From: an uncultured Lactobacillus sp.
GTDB lineage: Bacteria > Bacillota > Bacilli > Lactobacillales > Lactobacillaceae
Assembly (NCBI GenBank): GCA_948500755.1
Contig: CAOOYH010000006.1
Location: 1-64,000, forward strand
DNA length: 64,000 nucleotides
Direction: 5' to 3'
Notes under the pieces: generated by a model
The model's input: only the letters and a program-made list of their open reading frames with translations
The model's database searches: none
What the model was told of the DNA's origin: nothing
Shown: positions 43,017 through 51,750 of the stretch, in pieces
Layout: every line of letters begins with the position of its first letter
How positions within the stretch are numbered: position 1 is the first letter of the stretch
Translations under genes and position numbers: made by a program

Positions 43017-44378
43017 CTACTTCATGCCATTTTGTTCTTCAAAATTCTTAAAGAAATTTCTTAGTTCTTCAGCACTAACTGATTTATTAACCTTAGCTTT
43101 CTTCTTACTCCAATCAGTTCCCTCTTCAACTCGCTTCTTACCATAAGATGTTTTCTTAGTCTCTTGCGTCTTAATCAGCGGTTCCTTATGGTTATCTTGC
43201 TTGCGCGCATTAATCCGCTTTAAGGCAGTTACGGCATCCCCAACTTGATTTTCAGTCCAATCCTCTGCAATTCTCTTAGCTAAATTGTACGACACAACCG
43301 AATTATAAGTTAAGCAAGTATAGACAACCATATTTAAAACAGATACAGGTAAGTGATATTTTCTATTAATCACATTAATAGTATAGCTTTCACTGGAATA
43401 AACTTGCCCTCCATACTGCTTTTTAACCTTATGCAAAAAGTCATACGGCGACAGATCCGTTGCATTTTTAACAATTTCTTGCTCATTGTGAGATAAACCG
43501 CTCAAATCCAACTTTTCTTCTTTAGGGTTTTCCTTATTAGCCAAAAAACGCACATTTTGAGATTCTTCTGCAATTCTCTCTTCAATCAGCTGCATATTCA
43601 ACTCATACTGGGTTGGCGCTTCCCGCATGGCATACATTGCTTTATCAGAAAACTCTTTTTCGTTCAAATTGTAAGTAGTCATGAGAGATGCAATCTCACG
43701 TTGATGAAGAGTTACTTGCTCGGGCGGAATTTGATACATTTCAAATTGTTGTTTCAAAAATTCCCAATCAATATTACTGTGATCATTGACTTGAGCTGGA
43801 ACAATTTTTTGACCCGTATTTTCACTAGCAGCTTTTTTCACATCATCAGATGGAGTAATTGCCTCTGCTTGTGATAGATGGAAGACGTCAAAAAAAGATG
43901 CAGAAACATCTTGTGCATCTTTAATGGGTTTTTGAGCTCGTTTAAGTTCCTTAGCAAAAGCATGACTTAAAGCATGAAACTTAATTGCCCCTATTTTTTC
44001 TTTTAAAAGACTCGCTAAAAGCGCAGTTGAAAAGAATTCTTGTGCACTAGGCACATTCATCAACTGAAAAATAAGAATTTTATTAATAATACTATCAGCG
44101 AGATACGTCTTCACTAAACCGACAGCTTCCAGTTTATGCAAAGCAGAAAACATGTCTTTTAAACTGCAATCCAGTTCCTCTTGCAGAGAATAAATCCCCT
44201 GCGAATCTGAAACTATTGCATACGCATCATAATCCTGAATCAAAGTTTGATATAAAGAAACTGCCGTGGCGCCAACAATGGGCTGATAGAGTTTAATCAA
44301 AACCTTGATATCTCCTGGGAACAAATTGATTTTGTTAGCAACGTAAAATGGCTGCTTAGGATTAGATGTTTCAAACAT
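43017..44378 (-). CDS. dnaB: Replication initiation and membrane attachment protein DnaB
   Basis: A 453-residue protein of the Firmicute primosome (DnaB/DnaD family), which with DnaD and DnaI brings helicase to DnaA-opened origins. The N-terminal DDBH1 domain starts MFETSNPKQPFYVANKINLF; the C-terminal DnaB_2 domain (about 330-395) contains the segment YTINVINRKYHLPVSVLNMV and a basic tail. It is 2 bases after nrdR and next to dnaI, the conserved order. Confidence 0.94.
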   Translation of the reverse strand: MFETSNPKQPFYVANKINLFPGDIKVLIKLYQPIVGATAVSLYQTLIQDYDAYAIVSDSQGIYSLQEELDCSLKDMFSALHKLEAVGLVKTYLADSIINKILIFQLMNVPSAQEFFSTALLASLLKEKIGAIKFHALSHAFAKELKRAQKPIKDAQDVSASFFDVFHLSQAEAITPSDDVKKAASENTGQKIVPAQVNDHSNIDWEFLKQQFEMYQIPPEQVTLHQREIASLMTTYNLNEKEFSDKAMYAMREAPTQYELNMQLIEERIAEESQNVRFLANKENPKEEKLDLSGLSHNEQEIVKNATDLSPYDFLHKVKKQYGGQVYSSESYTINVINRKYHLPVSVLNMVVYTCLTYNSVVSYNLAKRIAEDWTENQVGDAVTALKRINARKQDNHKEPLIKTQETKKTSYGKKRVEEGTDWSKKKAKVNKSVSAEELRNFFKNFEEQNGMK

Positions 44379-44380
44379 CT

Positions 44381-44848
44381 CTAATTTCCTTTCTCACGCT
44401 TTGCCATCATATCTTCCATCGTCTTCATAAAGCTAGACATATCTTTAAATTCACGATAGATAGAAGCAAAACGAATATAGGCTACATCATCGATGTCAGC
44501 TAATTCATCCATGACAAATTGACCAATTTTCTTAGATGAAATTTCACTAACACCTTGCTTACGAACTTTATTTTCAACATGGTCCACCAACTGCTCAAAT
44601 TGTTGACTAGTAATTGGTCTCTTTTGACCAGCAGCCATGACCCCATGTAAAATCTTCTTACGACTAAATGGCTCACGCGTTCCATCATTCTTAATAACAA
44701 GTAATGGTGCAGTTTCAATTCTTTCAAATGTAGTAAAACGAAAGCCACAATTTTCACATTCTCGGCGACGTCTAATAGCTCGATTTTCATCGCTTGGACG
44801 AGAATCAATAACACGTGAAGCATTTTGATGACAATTTGGACATTCCAT
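44381..44848 (-). CDS. nrdR: Ribonucleotide reductase repressor NrdR
   Basis: A 155-residue repressor that binds ATP/dATP and blocks nrd promoters. The zinc ribbon has cysteine pairs CPNC (3-6) and CENC (31-34); the ATP-cone domain follows (about 49-139) with VIKNDGTREPFSRKKIL and FASIYREFKDM. It lies between coaE and dnaB, 2 bases from each. Confidence 0.97.
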   Translation of the reverse strand: MECPNCHQNASRVIDSRPSDENRAIRRRRECENCGFRFTTFERIETAPLLVIKNDGTREPFSRKKILHGVMAAGQKRPITSQQFEQLVDHVENKVRKQGVSEISSKKIGQFVMDELADIDDVAYIRFASIYREFKDMSSFMKTMEDMMAKREKGN

Positions 44849-44850
44849 AA

Positions 44851-45453
44851 TTAACCCTCATACTTAATTTTCGTTAATAACTCATTCAATTTTTTATATA
44901 AATCTTCTACAGAACCAGTATTTTCAATCACATAAGTGGCTCTGGCTTCTTTTTCTTTTAAGGACATTTGACTGTTAATTCTACTAAGAGCTTCTTCTTT
45001 AGTCAAATTATTTCGTGCCATTAATCTTTTAATCTGTAAGTCTTGAGGCAAACTAATTACTAAAGTTTTGTCATAATATTTTTCACTATGAGATTCAAAC
45101 AAAACTGGGGCATCGACGATAATCAAAGAATAGCCTTCAGATTTATACTGTGCGATTTGTGATTCCATTTCTTGAAAAATCCGCGGATGAGTAATTTCAT
45201 TCAAAATTTTCATTTTTGTGGGATCATTAAACACTAATTTACCCAGCTTTTTTCGATTAATGGTTTGATCTTCATTTAAATACTTCTCACCAAAAACCTC
45301 TTTAATATCTTTCCAAGCCGGCTTATTAACATTCATGATGTTGTGGGCTATCTCATCACAGTCCACAATTGGAATATTTTTTTCCTCAAAAAATTTATCA
45401 GCGGTACTTTTACCAGTCGCAATTCCGCCGGTTAAACCTAACACAAGTGTCAT
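44851..45453 (-). CDS. coaE: Dephospho-CoA kinase
   Basis: A 200-residue P-loop kinase for the last step of coenzyme A synthesis. Walker A is GLTGGIATGKST at residue 6; DCDEIAH near 31 and DAPVLFE near 115 hold substrate contacts. The start overlaps the mutM stop codon (TAAATG region), so translation is coupled. Confidence 0.97.
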   Translation of the reverse strand: MTLVLGLTGGIATGKSTADKFFEEKNIPIVDCDEIAHNIMNVNKPAWKDIKEVFGEKYLNEDQTINRKKLGKLVFNDPTKMKILNEITHPRIFQEMESQIAQYKSEGYSLIIVDAPVLFESHSEKYYDKTLVISLPQDLQIKRLMARNNLTKEEALSRINSQMSLKEKEARATYVIENTGSVEDLYKKLNELLTKIKYEG

Positions 45454-46280
45454 TTATATATCACCTGACAATGCGGGCAAAATGTTGTTCCTCGCCCATT
45501 TACTTTGATTTTTTCTAATATTGTATTACATCTGGGACATTCTTCGCCACTATGACCATATACTTTAAGCTTATCTTGAAAACCGCCATAGTTTCCATTA
45601 GCATCAAGGTAAGTATGGACTGTGGTTCCATGCAATTCAGTTGCCCATTTAATCGTATGATTAATATTTTTACGTAATTCTTTTACCTTGTCTGCAGGAA
45701 TAGCCCTTGAAACACTAAGCGGATGAATCTTTGCTTGCCATAAAACCTCATCCACATATATATTTCCAAGTCCTGCTACAATCGTTTGATCTAGCAGAGT
45801 ATTTTTAATATTCTTTTTCTTTGTTTTGAGTTTAGAAATAAAATATTGATCAGTAAAATCAATTGAATTTGGCTCTACGCCCAATCTTCCAATTGCAGTT
45901 GCTGTCTTTTCAGTTCCCGTTAAAATAAGCTGCATCCTGCCAAATTTACGAACATCATTATATCTAAGTGCAGTATGATCAGTGAATTCAAATTGAACAT
46001 GATCATGCTTATCTTTAGGCGTATCCACATCAACTAAGTGATACTTACCTTCCATTCGCAAATGAGACACAATAGTTAGATTATCACTTAATCTAATCAA
46101 GAGATACTTGGCATAACGATCGATGCCAATCACCTTTTTATTTACTAAATCATGAACAAATTCACTTTGATCACTGACTACAATATTGGGATACCACAAT
46201 GTTACATTTTTTATAGTTTTTCCTTTAATTAAAGGAATCAGCGATCTTCTCACTGTTTCCACTTCTGGCATTTCTGGCAT
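45450..46280 (-). CDS. mutM: Formamidopyrimidine-DNA glycosylase (Fpg/MutM)
   Basis: A 276-residue base excision repair enzyme removing 8-oxoguanine. The catalytic N-terminal proline and glutamate are in MPEMPEVETVRRSL, Lys in VSHLRMEGKYHL, and the C-terminal zinc finger has CPRC and CPHC (about 246-272). It lies 8 bases after polA, with coaE overlapping its end. Confidence 0.97.
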   Translation of the reverse strand: MPEMPEVETVRRSLIPLIKGKTIKNVTLWYPNIVVSDQSEFVHDLVNKKVIGIDRYAKYLLIRLSDNLTIVSHLRMEGKYHLVDVDTPKDKHDHVQFEFTDHTALRYNDVRKFGRMQLILTGTEKTATAIGRLGVEPNSIDFTDQYFISKLKTKKKNIKNTLLDQTIVAGLGNIYVDEVLWQAKIHPLSVSRAIPADKVKELRKNINHTIKWATELHGTTVHTYLDANGNYGGFQDKLKVYGHSGEECPRCNTILEKIKVNGRGTTFCPHCQVIYK

Positions 46281-46288
46281 AGTATCAC

Positions 46289-48952
46289 CTACTTTGCATC
46301 ATACCAATTATGACCATAACCTGAATCTGCCACCAAAGGCACATCAAGTTTGACGGCAGATTGCATTACTTCTGGGACAATCTTTTTAACAGTTTCTAAT
46401 TCTTCTTTTGGTACATCGAAGACCAATTCGTCATGAATTTGCAAAACCATTTTAGTCTTCAAATGAAGCTCCTCAAGTTTCTTTTGCATATTAATCATTG
46501 CTATCTTAATGATATCGGCGGCTGATCCTTGAATCGGAGAATTAATTGCAGTTCTTTCAGCAAAACTACGTACATTAAAGTTCTTAGCATGAATATCAGG
46601 CAGATATCTTCTTCTATGCATGATAGTTTCTGCATAGCCATGTTCACGAGCAAACTTTACAGCCTTATCCATGTATTCCTTAATTTTAGGATATTGTTCA
46701 AAGTAATTATCAATAAATTCCTTAGCTTGCTTACGAGAAATTCCTAAATTTTTAGCTAAACCATAATCAGAAATACCGTACACAATCCCAAAGTTAACAG
46801 CCTTTGCATGTCGACGCATAAGGGGTGTAACTTGATCTGGTGAATCTAAATGGAAGATTTTCATGGCTGTATGAGAGTGAATATCATACCCAGTCTTGAA
46901 AGCCTCTTGCATATTTTCATCCCCTGAAACATGGGCCAAAACACGCAATTCAACTTGAGAATAGTCACATGAGAAAATATAGCCATCTGGATCAGTTGGT
47001 ACAAAAGCCTTTCTAATTTGCTTTCCTTCTTCAGTCCGAGTTGGAATATTTTGCAAGTTAGGATCAACTGAGGACAAACGACCCGTTGCCGTTAAAGTTT
47101 GGAGATAGCGAGTATGAACGTGACCATCTGATTGAATTACATCAAGTAATCCCTTTACATAAGTTGATTGAATTTTTGCAATTTGGCGATAATCCAAAAT
47201 TTGATTAATGATCGGACTTTCCGTCTTCAACTTATCCAAAACTTCTACAGAGGTTGAATAGCCGGTTTTAGTTTTCTTAACAGGGGGCAGGCCAAGCTTT
47301 TCAAATAAAATATGTCCCAACTGCTTAGGTGAATTAATATTAAATTCTTCTCCTGCTTGCTGATAAATCTTATTTTCAAGATCCTTCAATTTTATTGCAA
47401 AATCATTTTCTAGTTGCAAAAGTGTACTTGGCAAAACTTTCATTCCACTAATTTCCATTTTTGCAAGGACAAATGCAACTGGAATTTCAATTGTATCATA
47501 AAGATCATCTTGCTCATGATCTTTCAACTTTTTAAGTAGTTCAGGTTTTAACTTTTGAATCACGCTAATTTTAGCCGCCAAATGCTTGAAAAGGTCTGCA
47601 TCATCTGGCACAGCCTGCTTTTTGCCTTTACCATAAACCTCAAGATCAGTTTTTACGGAATATTCATCATACAAATGGGCAATTTCGCCTAAATCATTGG
47701 AATTATTTTCATTATTAACTAAATAAGAAGCCAAAAGCATGTCATAATCCAAACCACCCGCTTCAATATTTAATCGATGTAGCCCTACATAGGTTCTCTT
47801 AAGATCAAAAACATTTTTCTTGATAGTCTTATTTTCTAAAATTCCTCTTAAAGGCATTTCTTGTAAAAGAGCTATATCTTTTGAAACATAGTTCTTTTTA
47901 CCAACTCTTAAACCAAAACCAACAAACGGAGCAACATGATAATTATCTCCAAGCATTTCTAAATAAAAATCGACTTCTTTTTCTTTTATGTCAGCCAATT
48001 CGTCTAGATTATCTTTAGTTAACTCCACATATTCATATTGCTCTACACCGGTATTTTCTCCTTGAGCATCAGCTGAAGAATTAAGTTCAGCCAAAAACTT
48101 CTTGAATCCCAAACGTTCATAAAGTTCACGCAACTTTTCATAATCGATATCTTTTTTCTCAGTATCTTCAAGAGTAACTTCAACTGGAGAATCACGATCA
48201 ATTGTTGCTAATTTTTTTGCTAAAAAGGCCTTGTCCTTGTCATTGATCAAGTTTTCTTTTAGCTTTGACTTTTTCATTTCTTCCAAATGGTCGTAAAGAT
48301 TTTCAATTGAACCATATTTTTGAATCAAGCGTGACGCTGTCTTCGGGCCAACTTTAGTAACACCGGGATAATTATCAGAATTATCGCCCATCAAAGCCTT
48401 CATATCAATGAATTCAATTGGCGTAACCCCGTTAACCTCTTTCATGTGTTCAGGGGTGTAAGCTTCTGTATCACCAACCCCATTTTTAGTAATTAAAACT
48501 GTTGTCTTGTCTGAAGCCAGCTGAGTTAAATCTTTATCTCCTGTGACAATGGTCACTTCATAACCAGCTTTTTCACCCATCTTAGAAAGGGTTCCAATAA
48601 TATCATCTGCTTCATAATTAGCTAATTCATAGCTTTTAATGCCAAAATCTTTCAACATTTCTCGAATTACCGGCAATTGTTCAAGCAATTCACTTGGTGT
48701 TTTTTGACGACCACCTTTGTAGTCCTCATACATTTTGGTTCTAAAAGTTACTTTTCCCGCATCAAATGCAACTAAGACGTTAGTAGGATCAACTTGTTTT
48801 AAGATTGCATCGAGCATATTTTTAAAAGTATAGATTGCATTAGTATGTAAACCATCAGGACTTACAAAACGATCAAGCTGACGGTATAAAGCATAAAAGG
48901 CACGAAAGGCCACTGAATTTCCGTCAATTAAAAGCAATTTCTTTTGTGCCAT
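46289..48952 (-). CDS. polA: DNA polymerase I
   Basis: An 887-residue polymerase for gap repair and Okazaki fragment maturation. The 5'-3' exonuclease domain spans about 1-290 (LLLIDGNSVAFRAFYAL, YEADDIIGTL). The middle 3'-5' exonuclease-like domain (about 305-470) lacks the usual catalytic acid motifs, as in other Bacilli. The polymerase domain has motif A SCDYSQVELRVLAH, motif B RRHAKAVNFGIVYGI and motif C QIHDELVFDV. It leads the polA-mutM-coaE-nrdR-dnaB-dnaI series. AAGGAG precedes the ATG. Confidence 0.97.
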   Translation of the reverse strand: MAQKKLLLIDGNSVAFRAFYALYRQLDRFVSPDGLHTNAIYTFKNMLDAILKQVDPTNVLVAFDAGKVTFRTKMYEDYKGGRQKTPSELLEQLPVIREMLKDFGIKSYELANYEADDIIGTLSKMGEKAGYEVTIVTGDKDLTQLASDKTTVLITKNGVGDTEAYTPEHMKEVNGVTPIEFIDMKALMGDNSDNYPGVTKVGPKTASRLIQKYGSIENLYDHLEEMKKSKLKENLINDKDKAFLAKKLATIDRDSPVEVTLEDTEKKDIDYEKLRELYERLGFKKFLAELNSSADAQGENTGVEQYEYVELTKDNLDELADIKEKEVDFYLEMLGDNYHVAPFVGFGLRVGKKNYVSKDIALLQEMPLRGILENKTIKKNVFDLKRTYVGLHRLNIEAGGLDYDMLLASYLVNNENNSNDLGEIAHLYDEYSVKTDLEVYGKGKKQAVPDDADLFKHLAAKISVIQKLKPELLKKLKDHEQDDLYDTIEIPVAFVLAKMEISGMKVLPSTLLQLENDFAIKLKDLENKIYQQAGEEFNINSPKQLGHILFEKLGLPPVKKTKTGYSTSVEVLDKLKTESPIINQILDYRQIAKIQSTYVKGLLDVIQSDGHVHTRYLQTLTATGRLSSVDPNLQNIPTRTEEGKQIRKAFVPTDPDGYIFSCDYSQVELRVLAHVSGDENMQEAFKTGYDIHSHTAMKIFHLDSPDQVTPLMRRHAKAVNFGIVYGISDYGLAKNLGISRKQAKEFIDNYFEQYPKIKEYMDKAVKFAREHGYAETIMHRRRYLPDIHAKNFNVRSFAERTAINSPIQGSAADIIKIAMINMQKKLEELHLKTKMVLQIHDELVFDVPKEELETVKKIVPEVMQSAVKLDVPLVADSGYGHNWYDAK

Positions 48953-48969
48953 AAAATTCTCCTTAAAAT

Positions 48970-49011
48970 AAAAAACTGTTCAATAGTACGTAACTATTTT
49001 AACAGTTTTCT
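48970..49011. terminator. Hairpin terminator between the TetR gene and polA
   Basis: AAAACTGTT (48972-48980) pairs with AACAGTTTT (49001-49009), extended by AATAGT/ACTATT (48982-48987, 48993-48998). On the minus strand it is followed by TTTTTTATTTT and, 6 bases later, the polA ribosome binding site. It should terminate the TetR transcript. A TGTTAAAAT extended -10 lies within its arm, so the same DNA may also serve as polA promoter. Confidence 0.7.
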
Positions 49012-49050
49012 TAATCTTATATCATTGATTAGCAGTATTTTTAGTAGATC

Positions 49051-49690
49051 TTAGTTATCTTGAATAATTTCATTAATTCTATCTAAAGGTGTTTTATGTA
49101 AAAAGTCAAAAATGCTCTGTCTAACATCATACGGAGAAAGACGATCATCATACTTTAACAAAACACTTACCAAATCGATCATACAATGAACAAATACTTG
49201 AACATTTATATCAAAAAGCAATCTTTGTTTAGAGGATAACTTAATGCCAGAGGTACTCTTCATAGTAGTAGCTCTTTTTAAAAATTCATCACAACTAGTC
49301 TTATATATTAAATTATAGAATCTAATATCCCCATTATCAGAAAGCAAAGTTTGGATCTCTTCTTTTCGTTCAAAACAAAAAGCAATTGTATTTTTAGCCG
49401 AATTTAATACTGTTTCAAATTGTTTCTCTATAGGCAAACTATAATCAACATCCAAAATTACATCACGATCTTTTTCAATACTCTTCCTATAGCCCTCAAT
49501 GAATTCTTTTTCAATTTCTTCAATTAAGTTATCTACATCTGAATAATACTGATAAAAAAGTCCGAGTACTCACTCCTGATACTGAAATTATATCTTTAAT
49601 TTTAACCTCTCTCAGACTTTTTTCCTTTAAACATTCAAATAATGCTGCTTTTAATTGGCTTTTAGTATTAATAATTCTGATATCTACCAT
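49051..49690 (-). pseudogene. TetR-family regulator broken by a one-base frameshift
   Basis: From ATG at 49690 the first frame gives a TetR helix-turn-helix: TKSQLKAALFECLKEKSLRE, VKIKDIISVSGVSTRTF, then shifts in a run of six T (minus strand; plus 49554-49559) and stops. With five T the frame continues YQYYSDVDNLIEEIEKEFIE and joins the frame of the C-terminal part (49051-49455), a ligand-domain helix bundle ending LDRINEIIQDN. The full product would be about 212 residues. Either a pseudogene, a slippage-prone allele, or a sequencing error. It is divergent from the orphan gene at 49869. Confidence 0.85.
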
Positions 49691-49868
49691 GCGAAATCTA
49701 TTTATCCACCTTCCACTTAATCAAAATTTCTTTTAATAACTAAAATAATCTTTTAGTTATTATTATAATCTTGTTACTTTTTCTTCAAAATTGCAATACC
49801 TTTGAAAATAATCAAGACAAATTTAATAATATAAAGTAGATTATGAAAGCGCTAAAGGGGACTTTATA

Positions 49869-50288
49869 ATGAATAACTTAACTCAAATCAAGGGCAAAGA
49901 TTCAACTTTAACTGGGCTTCCTCAAAAATTCAATTTAAAATCACAAGATCAACATCAATTAAGTAAATTTGAAGAAATTTTGTTTAGCGATTCAATTTAT
50001 TATCCATTTTCACCACTTCGACATATTAATGAAAAATTTGTCGATTTCATTACTGAATCAGGTAAAAACTTAATTATTGATTTTGTTTTTGCTCCAGAAA
50101 CTAGCAATAAGATTTTAAATGAATTAATTTGGATAAGTAAAAAATATTTAGCAGCTAATAAGCAGCTGATCGATTATGATAAAATCAAGAACAATTGGAT
50201 TTGGATCTTAAGTTTATCATTTTCTTATATTTCAAAAAGCATTCCATTTACCAAAGAAGAATTTTTAAATAAGATCAAAAACAACTAA
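49869..50288 (+). CDS. Hypothetical 139-residue protein divergent from the TetR gene
   Basis: I do not recognise the family. No signal peptide or clear membrane helix is seen; hydrophobic patches FITESGKNLIIDFVFAPE and NWIWILSLSFSYIS alternate with lysine-rich stretches, as in a small folded cytoplasmic protein. The RBS AAAGGGG is 8 bases before the ATG. An upstream ATGAAAGCGCTAAAG (about 49842-49856) contains a cre-like half. A terminator follows directly, so it is a one-gene unit. Its position divergent from a TetR-family gene suggests it might be that regulator's target. Confidence 0.75.
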   Translation: MNNLTQIKGKDSTLTGLPQKFNLKSQDQHQLSKFEEILFSDSIYYPFSPLRHINEKFVDFITESGKNLIIDFVFAPETSNKILNELIWISKKYLAANKQLIDYDKIKNNWIWILSLSFSYISKSIPFTKEEFLNKIKNN

Positions 50289-50292
50289 GAAA

Positions 50293-50338
50293 CAAAATGA
50301 GCCGTCAAAGCATCACAGCTTTTACGACTCATTTTTTA
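50293..50338. terminator. Bidirectional terminator
   Basis: AAAATGAGCCGT pairs with ACGACTCATTTT with an inner AAAGC/GCTTT stem (50294-50334), T-runs on both strands. It separates the plus-strand orphan gene from the murC end. Confidence 0.85.
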
Positions 50339-50360
50339 TATTTAAATAATTAACAAATTA

Positions 50361-51674
50361 CTAAAGCAACTTTTCAAAAGCATCTTCATACTTTGGAATA
50401 TCACCAGCACCCATGAAGACAACTACAGAGTTTCTATTCTTAGTTAAATCAGCAATATTATCCAAATCAATTACTTCAGAATTTGGAATATTGTCAACTA
50501 AGTCTTGGCTAGAAATGTCACCACTTGCCTCACGTGCTGAAGCATAAATTGGCGTTACGTAAGCCTTATCAACATCACGTAAGATTTCTTCAAAGTCTTT
50601 TTGATATTTCTTAGTTCTTGAGAAAGTATGTGGTTGGAAGACAACAACCAGTTTTTTATCTGGGAATTTTTGACGGGCAGCTTGAATAGTAGCTCTCATT
50701 TCTGTTGGGTGGTGAGCATAGTCATCGATTACAGCAATATCATCGAAGTCTTTTTCGCTAAATCTACGCTTAGCCCCCTTAAAAGTTAATAGTCCCTTCT
50801 TGATATCATCCATTGGAACTTTTTCAGTGTAAGCCACAGCAATTACAGCTGTCGCATTTAAAATACTGTGATCACCAAACAAATGAATTTCAAAACGACC
50901 CAAATCTTTACCGTGAGCTAAAACATTGAAACTTGAGCCATCGGTAGTTTTCTCAATATTTATAGCTTGGAAATCATCAGTATCCTTAAAGCCATAAGTA
51001 TACTTTGGAATATCAGTCTTCAAACTTTGCAAACGCTTGTCGTCACCCCAGACAAAGAGAGCCTTCTTAGTTTGATCAGCTGCAGACTGGAAAGCGGAAG
51101 TATAATCATCTTGATCCTTGAAGTAATCAGGATGATCAAAGTCAATGTTAGTCATAATTTGGTAATCTGGATGATATGCCAAGAAATGACGACGATATTC
51201 ATCTGCTTCATAAACAAAGAAACGTGAATCTTCTACACCCTTACCGCGACCATCACCGATCAAGTATGAAGTTGGTGCTACTTCACCTAACACGTGAGCC
51301 AAAAGACTAGTGGTTGAGGTCTTGCCGTGAGTTCCTGAAATGCCAATTGAAGTGTGCATTTGAACAATCTCTTCAACAGTATCTGGGTAACTTTGCCACT
51401 TAACATCCTTATCAAGGCAAGCTTTTACTTCTGCATTATCTTCTTTAAAGGCATTTCCTTTAACAATAACTTGTTCATCATTTGACTTGATGTTTGCTGG
51501 ATCAAAACTCTTAACTTCAATGCCAGCTTTTTCAAGAGGAACTTGCGTAAAGGTGTACTTTTCAATGTCACTACCTGCAACCTTGTAGCCTAAGTCATGC
51601 AATAAAAGTGCAAGTGAGGCCATTCCTGTTCCTTTAATTCCAGTAAACCAAATTTCTTTATTTTTATCTAACAT
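50361..51674 (-). CDS. murC: UDP-N-acetylmuramate--L-alanine ligase
   Basis: A 437-residue Mur ligase adding the first amino acid of the peptidoglycan stem. The N-terminal Rossmann part has FTGIKGTGMASLALLLHDLG, the ATP site is GISGTHGKTSTT near residue 113, and the central NIDFDHPDYF and DDYAHHPTEM motifs are present. It has a GGGG site before ATG. It is preceded by the secreted repeat protein gene, with 76 bases between; a TGTTAAAAT extended -10 there may be its own promoter. Confidence 0.97.
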   Translation of the reverse strand: MLDKNKEIWFTGIKGTGMASLALLLHDLGYKVAGSDIEKYTFTQVPLEKAGIEVKSFDPANIKSNDEQVIVKGNAFKEDNAEVKACLDKDVKWQSYPDTVEEIVQMHTSIGISGTHGKTSTTSLLAHVLGEVAPTSYLIGDGRGKGVEDSRFFVYEADEYRRHFLAYHPDYQIMTNIDFDHPDYFKDQDDYTSAFQSAADQTKKALFVWGDDKRLQSLKTDIPKYTYGFKDTDDFQAINIEKTTDGSSFNVLAHGKDLGRFEIHLFGDHSILNATAVIAVAYTEKVPMDDIKKGLLTFKGAKRRFSEKDFDDIAVIDDYAHHPTEMRATIQAARQKFPDKKLVVVFQPHTFSRTKKYQKDFEEILRDVDKAYVTPIYASAREASGDISSQDLVDNIPNSEVIDLDNIADLTKNRNSVVVFMGAGDIPKYEDAFEKLL

Positions 51675-51750
51675 AATTATTTCCCCGCAATGTTAAAAAA
51701 TATTCGTCTTTCATTTTAACATTTTTTCGGTTTCATAAATCACTCAGAGC

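Noticed and set aside
49051..49455. Stand-alone 134-aa hypothetical protein
   Set aside because: Its frame continues upstream without stop to the frameshift and then joins a TetR helix-turn-helix in another frame, so it is the C-terminal part of a broken TetR gene.
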